DNA of 64,000 nt, from NCBI RefSeq assembly GCF_001404515.1, contig NZ_CXWE01000001.1, positions 930,001 to 994,000 on the forward strand, given 5' to 3'. Numbering within the stretch: position 1 is the first letter of the stretch; the number at the start of each line of letters is the position of its first letter. This DNA is from Roseibium album (GTDB lineage: Bacteria > Pseudomonadota > Alphaproteobacteria > Rhizobiales > Stappiaceae). The notes under the pieces were generated by a model that saw only the letters and a list, made by a program, of their open reading frames with translations, made no database searches and was not told the origin of the DNA. Below are positions 56,990 to 64,000 of the stretch, piece after piece. Position numbers and translations under genes: made by a program.

Positions 56990-57421
56990 ACCCGGCTGCG
57001 AGCATCTTCATTCACCCTTGTATCTCTGAAGAATTGTTTCGGCAGAATAAAACGATTTTATCGAACTGGACCGAATGCGCCAGAGCGAACCGGTTGATGC
57101 GCAGGACGCTCCCGGTCAATCATGAATTTAGATGAAAAAACGGCGGCCCAAATGGCCGCCCAAAAAATAACATAGCATAAAAAATTTATCGCTTGCCGAA
57201 TGCGGGAATGCGGGAATTCCCATGCTGCGTCCGGAAAACAGTTCGAGCAACCTAAATAGCCGCTGCAGCGAACTGCACTGCACGATCAACACTTGTTTAC
57301 TGGAACTATGCGCAGCATGCATGATCCAAATGGACTATATCAGGCTATAAATTATGAGTTGCAGGCCGGTTGTGCCGCGTTGCTGCACCAAAGAAACAGC
57401 CGCTGACACTTGGGGGGTGGT
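56990..57421. other. Non-coding region before the LuxR-type gene
   Basis: This region of about 430 bases holds a minus-strand intrinsic terminator (described separately), a two-copy tandem repeat GAATGCGG (57198-57213) running into GGGAATTCCC, and an AT-rich stretch (57335-57355) with TATAAAT that may be part of the promoter of the following gene. No protein-coding gene was recognised; a 64-codon minus-strand frame (57128-57322) has no known features. Confidence 0.4.
57134..57160 (-). terminator. Intrinsic terminator on the minus strand
   Basis: Read on the minus strand, GGCGGCC (57160-57154) and GGCCGCC (57148-57142) form a 7-bp GC-only stem around a five-base loop, followed by G and TTTTTT (57140-57135). 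This is a complete intrinsic terminator, but no minus-strand gene ends here. The first minus-strand gene to the right is beyond 62.9 kb. It may end a small RNA transcribed from within 57.2-57.4 kb. Confidence 0.65.
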
Positions 57422-58573
57422 GTGGTCCTAACCGCGGAAAAGTACATTCAATTGTCCAATCTGGCTGTGGCAGCCGCAATGGATCCAGACGAATGGCAGG
57501 TGTTTATTGAGGCCGTTGCCGGCGCGATGCCCTCGCATGTGTGTACTCAGCTCATTGGATACGACAAGGCCACCAATGCGGCTCCGCTGGCCTATTCTTC
57601 CGGATATGATCCGGAAATCCTGAAACTCTACGAGACGTATTTCGCCGACAGGAATCCGTTTGCGGTGAATTTTCCCAAGTGCGGGATCGGTGATGTGATC
57701 TCGAGTGCTGAACTTTGTGCACCGGATACCTTGAAACGAACCCAGTTTTATGCCGATATCCTGCACCCGCTTGAGGATCTGTATGCAGGTGGTGGCTCCA
57801 TGCTTGCCTTCGATTCCGATCGCATGTTCCTGCTAGGCGGCAACATGCGCGCAAAGGACAAGGAAAAGCATGAAGGCGACTGGCTGCAGCTTTGTGCAAG
57901 TCTGGCGCCGATCATTCGCCAGTCACTTGAAATCAATCGCATGCTCACGGGGTTGAAGTTTGAGAAATGGGCGGCAGAACGACATCTGCTCGGAGCGGGG
58001 ACGGCCATCGTTGTCGTGGATTCGGCGATGATGATCCACTACACGTGTCAGGGAGCTGAAAATCTGATTGCATGCGGAAAATTGATAGGCAGTGACCTGA
58101 TGCGCCGCCTGAAATTCCGCTCCGGAAAGGTTCAGGCGCAATTTCTTTCTCATATTGGTGTCCAGGCAAGCGACAATCCGAACATGTTCAAGAATGTCAG
58201 ACTTTACGACAGGGACGGGCAGGAATGGATCTGCCGAACAATGGGGATGCGTCTGGGAGATCTGGACAAGTCACCTTTCGGAACCTTTGTAACAGGTTCC
58301 GGCTTGGCGACGGTTCTGGCTTTCAAGCCGGTTTGTAACCGGTCGACAACTCTGAAAAGATTGCAGAATTCCCTGTCCTTGAGCAAGGCTGAGGCAGAGT
58401 CCGCGCTCCTGCTTTCAGAAGGACTGACGCCAGGCGAAATCGCGGCGGAACGGGATGTCAGCATCCATACCGTGCGTAACCAGATCAAAGCGGCCCTGTC
58501 AAAAACCGGATGTCACAGGCAGCGTGAACTCGTTCACAGGATCGAACAGCTCGGGCTCCTGTCAGGCCGGTAG
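57422..58573 (+). CDS. LuxR-type helix-turn-helix regulator
   Basis: A 383-residue protein with a GTG start directly behind GGGGGGTGG. The N-terminal part looks like a sensory domain without a recognisable autoinducer-binding motif. Residues about 320-375 contain the LuxR helix-turn-helix: LSKAEAESALLLSEGLTPGEIAAERDVSIHTVRNQIKAALSKTG. It sits between the ABC/CNB/hydrolase operon and a cyclase gene, so it may regulate either; this is inferred from position. Confidence 0.85.
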   Translation: MVLTAEKYIQLSNLAVAAAMDPDEWQVFIEAVAGAMPSHVCTQLIGYDKATNAAPLAYSSGYDPEILKLYETYFADRNPFAVNFPKCGIGDVISSAELCAPDTLKRTQFYADILHPLEDLYAGGGSMLAFDSDRMFLLGGNMRAKDKEKHEGDWLQLCASLAPIIRQSLEINRMLTGLKFEKWAAERHLLGAGTAIVVVDSAMMIHYTCQGAENLIACGKLIGSDLMRRLKFRSGKVQAQFLSHIGVQASDNPNMFKNVRLYDRDGQEWICRTMGMRLGDLDKSPFGTFVTGSGLATVLAFKPVCNRSTTLKRLQNSLSLSKAEAESALLLSEGLTPGEIAAERDVSIHTVRNQIKAALSKTGCHRQRELVHRIEQLGLLSGR

Positions 58574-58670
58574 ACCCTCCACCTTCACGAACGGTCACTT
58601 TCACGCGCACCTTGTTGCGTATTAGCTGCCGAAGGGAGAAACTCCGGTCACAATTTGATATTGGACCGTT

Positions 58671-60029
58671 ATGAGCTCAATTACCCAATCCCTTCGCTAC
58701 ATCCTTCAGGGCGGACCACCGGAAACAGGTTTGCCTGACCGGGTCCGCGCGGAAATCCGTGCACGCGAAGATTCCTCCGAGCGCCTGATCAGTTGGGTGC
58801 AGCTGGGGCTTGTTCTGTTCTTTTCCTCGCTTTACGCGATCGCCCCCAGGGCGGAAGGCACGGCGGGCTTCAATTTTGTGCCGATTGCACTGGGCGCCTA
58901 CTTTCTGTTCACCGTCTTGCGTCTTGCGCTTTCGTATCGGTTCGAGTTGCCCCAGTGGTATTTGCTCATATCGATCGGTGTCGATATGGCGCTCCTCGTT
59001 GGCCTGATCTTCTCTTTCCATATCCAGTATGATCAGCACCCGGCCTTTTACCTGAAAACACCAACGCTGATGTATGTGTTCATCTTCATTGGGCTGAGAG
59101 CGCTCAGGTTTGATCCGCGTTTTGTTCTGACAACAGGAATAGTTGCCGTTGCCGGCTGGCTTGGGCTGGTGTTCTACGCCGCCTTTGCGGACATGGATTC
59201 CATGCGGGTGACGCGAAACTATGTCGAGTATCTGACCGGAAACTCGATCCTGATAGGTGCGGAACTCGACAAGACCATGGTCATCTTTGCCGTGACCATC
59301 ATATTGTCCGTTGCGCTTTACAGGGGGCGGTCAATGTTGTTCGAGGCAACCCGCGATCAGGCTGCAGCAAAGGACCTGCGCCGTTTTTTTGCTCCCGAGG
59401 TTGCTGCGTCAATCACGGATGCGGGTACCTCGCTTGAGGCCGGCGAGGGGAGCCTGCGGGAGGCGGCGATCCTTTATGCCGACATACGTTCGTTCACATC
59501 AACCTCTGCTACCTTGCCACCCGAAAGTGTTCTGTCCGTTCTGGCCGAGTACCAGAATCTTGCTGTTGAGGTCATCAATCAGGAAGGCGGTCGCGTGGAC
59601 AAGTTTCTGGGCGACGGCATACTTGCCACCTTCGGCGCCGTTCACCCGTCGGATTCCTATGCAGCCGATGCGCTGAGAGCCGCCGAAAAACTCGTGGATT
59701 GTGTTGCCAACGAGCAGCAGCGCTTTCGTGATGTCGGGTGGCCAGGACGGCTGCGGATCGGCACAGCCGTTTCGGCCGGAACAGTAACGGTAGGTGTTAT
59801 CGGTTCTAAAAACAGGCTCGAGTTTACGGTGATCGGCGATGCCGTCAATCGCGCTGCCAAGCTGGAAGACGCGAACAAGGCGCAAAAGTCCGCCTCGCTG
59901 ACAGATCAGGCCACCTGGGATCTCGCCATTGCGCAAGGCTATGATGCCAAACCCGTTGAAACCCGGCCGCATGTGGAGGTGGCCGGCATGCTTAGGCCGG
60001 TTGATCTTGTGGTTTTGGTCGACCAGTGA
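58671..60029 (+). CDS. Six-TM class III adenylate/guanylate cyclase
   Basis: A 452-residue protein with six membrane spans (about residues 42-60, 68-88, 98-117, 131-146, 152-172, 202-218) and a C-terminal cyclase domain from about 235. Asp271 (ILYADIRSF), Lys311 and Asp315 in VDKFLGDGI, and IGDAVNRAAKLE are conserved, so activity is expected. The membrane part may sense lipid or membrane state. It could supply the signal for the cyclic-nucleotide-binding protein at 55671. Confidence 0.94.
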   Translation: MSSITQSLRYILQGGPPETGLPDRVRAEIRAREDSSERLISWVQLGLVLFFSSLYAIAPRAEGTAGFNFVPIALGAYFLFTVLRLALSYRFELPQWYLLISIGVDMALLVGLIFSFHIQYDQHPAFYLKTPTLMYVFIFIGLRALRFDPRFVLTTGIVAVAGWLGLVFYAAFADMDSMRVTRNYVEYLTGNSILIGAELDKTMVIFAVTIILSVALYRGRSMLFEATRDQAAAKDLRRFFAPEVAASITDAGTSLEAGEGSLREAAILYADIRSFTSTSATLPPESVLSVLAEYQNLAVEVINQEGGRVDKFLGDGILATFGAVHPSDSYAADALRAAEKLVDCVANEQQRFRDVGWPGRLRIGTAVSAGTVTVGVIGSKNRLEFTVIGDAVNRAAKLEDANKAQKSASLTDQATWDLAIAQGYDAKPVETRPHVEVAGMLRPVDLVVLVDQ

Positions 60030-60132
60030 GAACCGCATCGCAAGGACAGGGAAATTCGTCACTGCGTTAAAAGATGCCGCTGACGACATGAATACGCTTG
60101 ACCGACAGCCAATTCTTCGCCACTTTGTCGAA

Positions 60133-60154
60133 AAATTGACGTTATCGTCAATTT
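60133..60154. promoter_or_regulatory. Perfect inverted-repeat operator upstream of the SDR gene
   Basis: AAATTGACG (60133-60141) and CGTCAATTT (60146-60154) are perfect 9-bp arms around four bases. The left arm contains TTGACG, a good -35 element, with a possible -10 (TTAACA, 60162-60167) 20 bases on; this long spacer is typical of MerR-family-controlled promoters. The pattern resembles operators of branched-chain and fatty acid catabolism regulators of the LiuR type, which fits an acyl-CoA-type SDR target. The regulator itself is not in the window. Confidence 0.6.
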
Positions 60155-60205
60155 GATTGAATTAACATAATAGAATCATGGAATTGAACTCCAAAGGAGG
60201 TTCCC

Positions 60206-60973
60206 TTGAATCTGGACTCAGCCTTATCGGCGATCGTGACCGGCGGTGCGTCGGGATTGGGCGCGGCTACAGCAAGGATGCTGGCCGGGGCGGGCGTCAG
60301 AGTAACAATATTCGACCGAGACCCTGAACGGGGCCAGGAAACTGCCTTTGATATCGGCGGCGTCTTCGCGGATGTGGACGTTACCAGCCAGGCCAGCGTT
60401 GAAGCTGGATTTGAACGGGCGCGCAGCGCCCACGGACAGGAGCGGATCCTCGTCAATTGTGCCGGCATTGCCCCGGTAGCCAAAACGACATCCCGGGGTG
60501 AACCGCACCCGATGGATATGTTTGAAAAGGTCGTGGCGGTCAATCTGGTCGGCTCGTTCCGCTGCCTTTCCATTGCATCCACCGGCATGGCCACTCTTGA
60601 TCCGGTGACGCCGGATGGCGGCCGCGGTGTGATTGTCTCAACGGCATCCGTTGCAGCTTTCGACGGTCAGATTGGACAGGTTGCCTATGCTGCGTCGAAG
60701 GCCGGTGTTGCCGGCATGACGCTCCCCGTAGCCCGGGATCTTTCGAAATCCGGCATCCGGGTGATGACGATCGCTCCCGGCATTTTTGAAACGCCGATGC
60801 TGCTCGGCTTGTCGCAGGAAGTGCAGGACTCGTTGGGCCAGCAAGTGCCGTTTCCGTCCCGTCTCGGGAAAGCAAATGAGTTTGCCCAACTCGTCCGATC
60901 GATTTGCGAGAACGACATGCTGAACGGGGAAACCATTCGTCTGGACGGTGCTATCCGAATGGCGCCGCGCTAG
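60206..60973 (+). CDS. Short-chain dehydrogenase, 3-hydroxyacyl-CoA dehydrogenase type 2-like
   Basis: A 255-residue SDR starting at a TTG five bases behind a full AAAGGAGG ribosome-binding site. It has TGGASGLGAA (12-21), NCAG (84-87), Ser148 and the catalytic YAASK with Tyr161 and Lys165. The closest style is HSD10, the NAD-dependent 3-hydroxyacyl-CoA or 2-methyl-3-hydroxybutyryl-CoA dehydrogenase of isoleucine and fatty acid breakdown. The strong operator upstream suggests inducible catabolic expression. Confidence 0.92.
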   Translation: MNLDSALSAIVTGGASGLGAATARMLAGAGVRVTIFDRDPERGQETAFDIGGVFADVDVTSQASVEAGFERARSAHGQERILVNCAGIAPVAKTTSRGEPHPMDMFEKVVAVNLVGSFRCLSIASTGMATLDPVTPDGGRGVIVSTASVAAFDGQIGQVAYAASKAGVAGMTLPVARDLSKSGIRVMTIAPGIFETPMLLGLSQEVQDSLGQQVPFPSRLGKANEFAQLVRSICENDMLNGETIRLDGAIRMAPR

Positions 60974-60975
60974 CG

Positions 60976-60994
60976 CGAGCGGGCCGGACGCTCG
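60976..60994 (+). terminator. Small stem-loop after the SDR gene
   Basis: CGAGCG (60976-60981) pairs with CGCTCG (60989-60994) around a seven-base loop just after the SDR stop. There is no strong U-tract, so termination is uncertain. Confidence 0.35.
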
Positions 60995-61157
60995 TCGTTC
61001 ACGATTGCCAAGGAATTTTCGAACCGGTGAAATCCGGTCCGGGTGTTTTCCCGCGCCTGCAATTCAGCTAACAGTGCAACCAAATTCCTTTTTGTTTGAC
61101 GCCAACTTGATCCTGGCACAGGTTGTCTTCGACGCGGATTTTTTTACGGATTTGAAG

Positions 61158-61655
61158 ATGACTGAGAAAATGCACGAGCTTGCGCCGCATCACCTGCCTT
61201 TTTTTCTTCCAAAGGCAGACGGCAGCGACCAGATGATGTTGACGGTTCTGATCTTCCTCATTGTGATTGTTTTGCTCTTGGGGACGTTCTATCTGTACCT
61301 TCATTCACTGCCCGAGCGGCTGGCGCACAAGCATGGCAGAATTCAGTTCGAGCTTGTTGCGGTCCTGGGATTGCTGGCTCTCTTCACCCACAATCAGATC
61401 TTCTGGGTTGCTGCTCTTGTGCTGGCGTTTGTCCAGCTGCCCGATTTCATGTCGCCACTTGAGACGATCGCGAACTCGGCAAGCAGAATTGCGCGGAAAT
61501 ATGACGGAAAAAATGTAGAGTCGGTGGATCCGATTGATGATGAGCCCGAGTTCCCGACGGATCCGGACGATAACGGGCAGTTTCCTGAAAGCGGAGCGGA
61601 AGAAATTCAGATCGCCGAGCCGGGGTTGCCCTCGCAGAACACAGAAAAAGCGTGA
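61158..61655 (+). CDS. DUF3302/YiaW-like inner-membrane protein
   Basis: The 165-residue protein has two membrane spans (about residues 26-48 and 65-86) flanking YLHSLPERLAHKHGRIQFE, and an acidic C-terminal tail (DPIDDEPEFPTDPDDNG). The pattern resembles the DUF3302 family (YiaW, YibI), whose genes are paired with HlyD-like genes (YiaV, YibH), and the next gene is such an HlyD-like gene 15 bases away. The start is uncertain: the frame is open from 60948, but the family-like part begins near 61158. Function of DUF3302 is unknown. Confidence 0.7.
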   Translation: MTEKMHELAPHHLPFFLPKADGSDQMMLTVLIFLIVIVLLLGTFYLYLHSLPERLAHKHGRIQFELVAVLGLLALFTHNQIFWVAALVLAFVQLPDFMSPLETIANSASRIARKYDGKNVESVDPIDDEPEFPTDPDDNGQFPESGAEEIQIAEPGLPSQNTEKA

Positions 61656-61670
61656 GGGGAGGCAGGATAG

Positions 61671-62915
61671 ATGTTTGAGACCCTTTTCTGTTCCATGGTC
61701 ACGCTCCTTCCCGATTATCTGTTCCGACGTTATGTTCAGGGCAAGCGCATAGGCCATGAGATAACGCTTTATTCGGTCTGGTACGAACTGCGTTACGGCA
61801 TCGTCTCCTGCCTGATGCTCACGATTTCGCTGATTACGCTGATATTCTATTTCCATCCTTCCTCGACGAGCGCTGTGTCAACGTTCCGCGTGCTTCCTAT
61901 CCTGCCTGAGGGCTCGGGGCGGGTTGCAGAGGTCTTCATGCCGCTGTCGCTTGATACGGAGGTCAAGGCAGGCGATCCACTCTTCAAACTGGACAGCAGC
62001 CGCCAGGAAGCCGATGTCACAACGGCAAAGCAGCAAATTGTTGAAATCGAGGGCGAGATTGCGCTCGCTCAAAGCGAGCTTGCCGTTGCAAATGCTGAAG
62101 TCGAGCAAGCGGAAGCCTCGCTCAAGCAGGCCCAGGACGAACTTGATACGAAACAGGAACTGTTCCAGCGGAATGCGAATGTGGTCAGCGAGCGGGATAT
62201 CGAAAAGCTTCAGACCACGGTAGATGCACGTCAAGGTGCCCTGGCTGCGGCACAGGCCAACAAGGATCTGGTGGAAACGAAGATCAATGTGGCCTTGCCC
62301 GCAACTCTGGAGAGTGCGCGAGCACGAGAACAGGAAGCGGAAGTCGAGCTGTCCAAGATGACCGTTTATGCCGGTGTTGACGGAACCGTCAGTCAGTTCG
62401 TCCTGCGCCCCGGGGATATCGTGAACCCGCTGATGCGGCCGGCTGGCGTCCTGATTCCGGCAGACTCCCAGCAGGAGCGCATCGTCGCCGGTTTCAGCCA
62501 GATCGAAGCCCAGGTCATGAAGACCGGCATGGTCGCGGAAGCCTTTTGCCCTTCAGTCCCTTTTACGATCATACCCCTGGTCGTAACGGATGTGCAGAAC
62601 GCAATCGCCTCCGGGCAGGTGACCGCAGGTAGTCAGCTTTTCGATGCGTCACAGACTTCAGGCAAGCAGGGCACTGTCACGGCGATCCTCGAACCGCTCT
62701 ACGAGGGCGGGCTGGACAAGTTGCCTCCCGGTGCGAGCTGTTCGGTAAACGCCTATACAAGCAATCATGAGAAGTTGTCGTCGGACGAGAACCTGGGCAC
62801 GGGTGAGTTTGTCTTCCTGCATGTTGTCGACACCGTCGGCATTGTCCATGCGATCATGATCCGTGGCCAGGCACTGAGATACCCGATTACCGCGTTGGTG
62901 CTCACCGGTCACTGA
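61671..62915 (+). CDS. HlyD-family membrane fusion protein, YiaV/YibH-like
   Basis: A 414-residue protein with a cytoplasmic N-terminus, one membrane span at about residues 43-63 (YGIVSCLMLTISLITLIFYF), a lipoyl/barrel-sandwich segment (GSGRVAEVFMPLSLDTEVKAGDPLFKLD), a long coiled coil (about 105-225) and a beta-barrel region. Such adaptors bridge inner-membrane pumps to outer-membrane channels, but YiaV-type proteins occur with a small DUF3302 partner rather than a pump. No pump or outer-membrane protein lies nearby. Confidence 0.87.
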   Translation: MFETLFCSMVTLLPDYLFRRYVQGKRIGHEITLYSVWYELRYGIVSCLMLTISLITLIFYFHPSSTSAVSTFRVLPILPEGSGRVAEVFMPLSLDTEVKAGDPLFKLDSSRQEADVTTAKQQIVEIEGEIALAQSELAVANAEVEQAEASLKQAQDELDTKQELFQRNANVVSERDIEKLQTTVDARQGALAAAQANKDLVETKINVALPATLESARAREQEAEVELSKMTVYAGVDGTVSQFVLRPGDIVNPLMRPAGVLIPADSQQERIVAGFSQIEAQVMKTGMVAEAFCPSVPFTIIPLVVTDVQNAIASGQVTAGSQLFDASQTSGKQGTVTAILEPLYEGGLDKLPPGASCSVNAYTSNHEKLSSDENLGTGEFVFLHVVDTVGIVHAIMIRGQALRYPITALVLTGH

Positions 62916-63010
62916 GCACAATCGAAGCAGCGCGGATGGCTTCTGTCATTCGCGTGATTTTTGGCGTTTCTTCAGGGTTGGTGCCGAAACGAGTAAGTGT
63001 GAAGCAGTTT

Positions 63011-63370
63011 TTACTGATCGCACCAGAACAGGTCATTTTCGACAGCGTTCGTTTTAAAGACAATATAGGTAAAGGGATAATCGAAAGGGTTCTCCGTCCT
63101 GTGAACTTCCAATGGTTCACAGGTCAGTGTTTGCCCCGGTTCCAGGTCTATCCGGTTGTCATCGATCCAGAAAACGCCTTTCCCGGATATGACATGAAAC
63201 ACTTCGGTGCAGGACTTGTGGAAATGATCATTCACCTGTGTGTGGGGTGGTATTTCAACCAGCTGCACAAGCCCGCCTTCCAGGTTAACCTCCTTGTCCC
63301 GAAGGAGTATTTTCTTCCTGTAGCCTGAACCATTGGTCCAGGCGACCTCTTCGTTTCTCACGAGCCTCAT
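63011..63370 (-). CDS. Small cupin-domain protein
   Basis: A 119-residue single-cupin protein with motif 1 HTQVNDHFHKSCTEVFHVISGKG and motif 2 PGQTLTCEPLEVHRT. Possible metal ligands include the histidines of the first motif and the glutamate in TEVFH. The ATG at 63370 follows GGGAGG by five bases; the longer frame to 63475 has no family match. It may act in sugar metabolism or as a small binding protein; no function is assigned. Confidence 0.83.
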   Translation of the reverse strand: MRLVRNEEVAWTNGSGYRKKILLRDKEVNLEGGLVQLVEIPPHTQVNDHFHKSCTEVFHVISGKGVFWIDDNRIDLEPGQTLTCEPLEVHRTENPFDYPFTYIVFKTNAVENDLFWCDQ

Positions 63371-63513
63371 CCGTCCCTCCCGACTGCTGACCGGAACGTA
63401 AAATGCTCGTTCCGGTAGCGCTGCCACACAAGGTGGCGTTGCAATAGTCCGGAGTGTTTCAGAAGAAAACGCCAAAATCTGGCCGTCGCCTCTGTCAGCC
63501 CTCGATAATTTTC

Positions 63514-63550
63514 AACGCAGGATCGTGACTGCCGGTCACGGTCCTGCGTT
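63514..63550. terminator. Strong 16-bp hairpin between VOC and cupin genes
   Basis: The arms 63514-63529 (AACGCAGGATCGTGAC) and 63535-63550 (GTCACGGTCCTGCGTT) pair along 16 positions with one T-G wobble and a five-base loop. On the minus strand it follows the VOC stop by about ten bases, so it most likely ends that transcript. On the plus strand it is followed by TTTT, so it could act in both directions. Confidence 0.75.
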
Positions 63551-63560
63551 TTGGTGCTTG

Positions 63561-63950
63561 TTAGTCGGCGTAACTGACGATTTCGAATTCGATGCCGTCG
63601 TCATCATCGAAGTAAAAGCGGCGACCGGGTTCGTAGTCCTGATGATTGTGGGTCTTGTAACCGCCGGCCTTGATGCGCTCTTCGGTGGCATCAAGGTCAT
63701 CGACGACGACCGCAATATGGTTGAGGCCGCCATGATGGCTATAGCTCGTGCCGTTGACCGGTGTCGTGTTGTGAGACGGGCTGTACGCGGCTATGTAACT
63801 TGTCTCGTTGCCGATGTGATAGGTCGTCCCACCGTTGAGCGCCGCGCCTTTCCAGCGCACTTTCCAGCCGAACCAGTCTTCCAGGCGTTTTGCCATTGCT
63901 TCCGGATCGCGAACGGTCACATTTACATGTTCCAGAAACGGGGTGCTCAT
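63561..63950 (-). CDS. VOC-family protein (glyoxalase/dioxygenase-like)
   Basis: A 129-residue protein of the vicinal oxygen chelate fold, with the two beta-alpha-beta-beta-beta modules visible as FLEHVNVTVRDPEAMAKRLEDWFGW and LNHIAVVVDDLDATEERIKAGGY. Likely metal ligands are His8, His77 (GLNHIA) and a C-terminal glutamate in GIEFEIVSY. Members include glyoxalase I, fosfomycin resistance proteins and dioxygenases; no substrate can be assigned. The start ATG at 63950 is 50 bases from the window edge. Confidence 0.92.
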   Translation of the reverse strand: MSTPFLEHVNVTVRDPEAMAKRLEDWFGWKVRWKGAALNGGTTYHIGNETSYIAAYSPSHNTTPVNGTSYSHHGGLNHIAVVVDDLDATEERIKAGGYKTHNHQDYEPGRRFYFDDDDGIEFEIVSYAD

Positions 63951-64000
63951 CGCAGTGTCCTTTCAAGGTTTCAATCCTTCTGGACACCTGACATAATTCC

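Noticed and set aside
57198-57213. Two tandem GAATGCGG units as a possible CRISPR or iteron
   Set aside because: Only two short units without spacers or further copies.
57128-57322. 64-codon minus-strand frame ending at the orphan terminator
   Set aside because: Its last codons are encoded by the terminator hairpin itself, which is not expected of a real protein; the region is better explained as non-coding RNA or leader.
62902-63120. 72-codon minus-strand frame overlapping the small cupin gene
   Set aside because: It lies in another frame of the cupin gene and runs into the end of the HlyD-like gene, with no ribosome-binding site or family features.

Overview
The window looks like chromosome of an alphaproteobacterium of the order Hyphomicrobiales, most likely a marine Stappiaceae/Roseibium-type organism. 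Three things suggest this. The gene order ccmI-ccmE-ccmF-ccmH ... degP - response regulator - sensor kinase - glnE ... pleC-like kinase matches, from memory, the cycHJKL-degP-glnE-pleC block of rhizobia. GC content is moderately high. Many transport, LysR and class III cyclase genes are present. No rRNA, tRNA, CRISPR array, insertion sequence or phage gene was seen. The genus is inference.

Left part (1-28.3 kb). The end of a cytochrome c maturation operon (ccmI, E, F, H) is followed by about 11 kb that is not in the recalled rhizobial order: a LysR regulator divergent from a five-gene Opp/Dpp-type ABC importer, an alpha/beta-hydrolase-OsmC fusion, two tandem DUF2336 genes and a GST-like gene. 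The conserved order then resumes with a DegP-type protease, an OmpR-type two-component pair, glnE, a PPK2 kinase, a PleC-like kinase and aminopeptidase N.

Middle part (28.3-46.3 kb). It holds a small methyltransferase, a family III CoA-transferase, a NudK-type Nudix hydrolase, a membrane class III cyclase and a second family-5 ABC importer (fused double ATPase, large binding protein, two permeases). After these come a second methyltransferase, a DUF1330/LysR pair, a cobalt-type nitrile hydratase operon (alpha, beta, activator, then an ICMT-like methyltransferase), a cupin/LysR pair and an MsrA-like reductase. REP-like palindromes sit at both ends of the 40.1-46.2 kb stretch.

Right part (46.3-64 kb). 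A six-gene minus-strand operon (four glycosyltransferases, a methyltransferase, a polysaccharide deacetylase) looks like a glycan pathway. Divergent from it is a plus-strand operon encoding an unusual ABC exporter-like protein, a stand-alone cyclic-nucleotide-binding protein and a metallo-beta-lactamase-fold hydrolase. A LuxR-type regulator and a six-TM adenylate/guanylate cyclase follow. The ABC protein has lost the canonical Walker A lysine, Q-loop glutamine, Walker B glutamate and H-loop histidine, and carries an insert of roughly 260 residues in its nucleotide-binding domain. This cluster is the best candidate here for an undescribed, cyclic-nucleotide-linked membrane system. The window ends with an SDR dehydrogenase behind a strong palindromic operator, a YiaW/YiaV-like membrane pair, a small cupin and a VOC protein.
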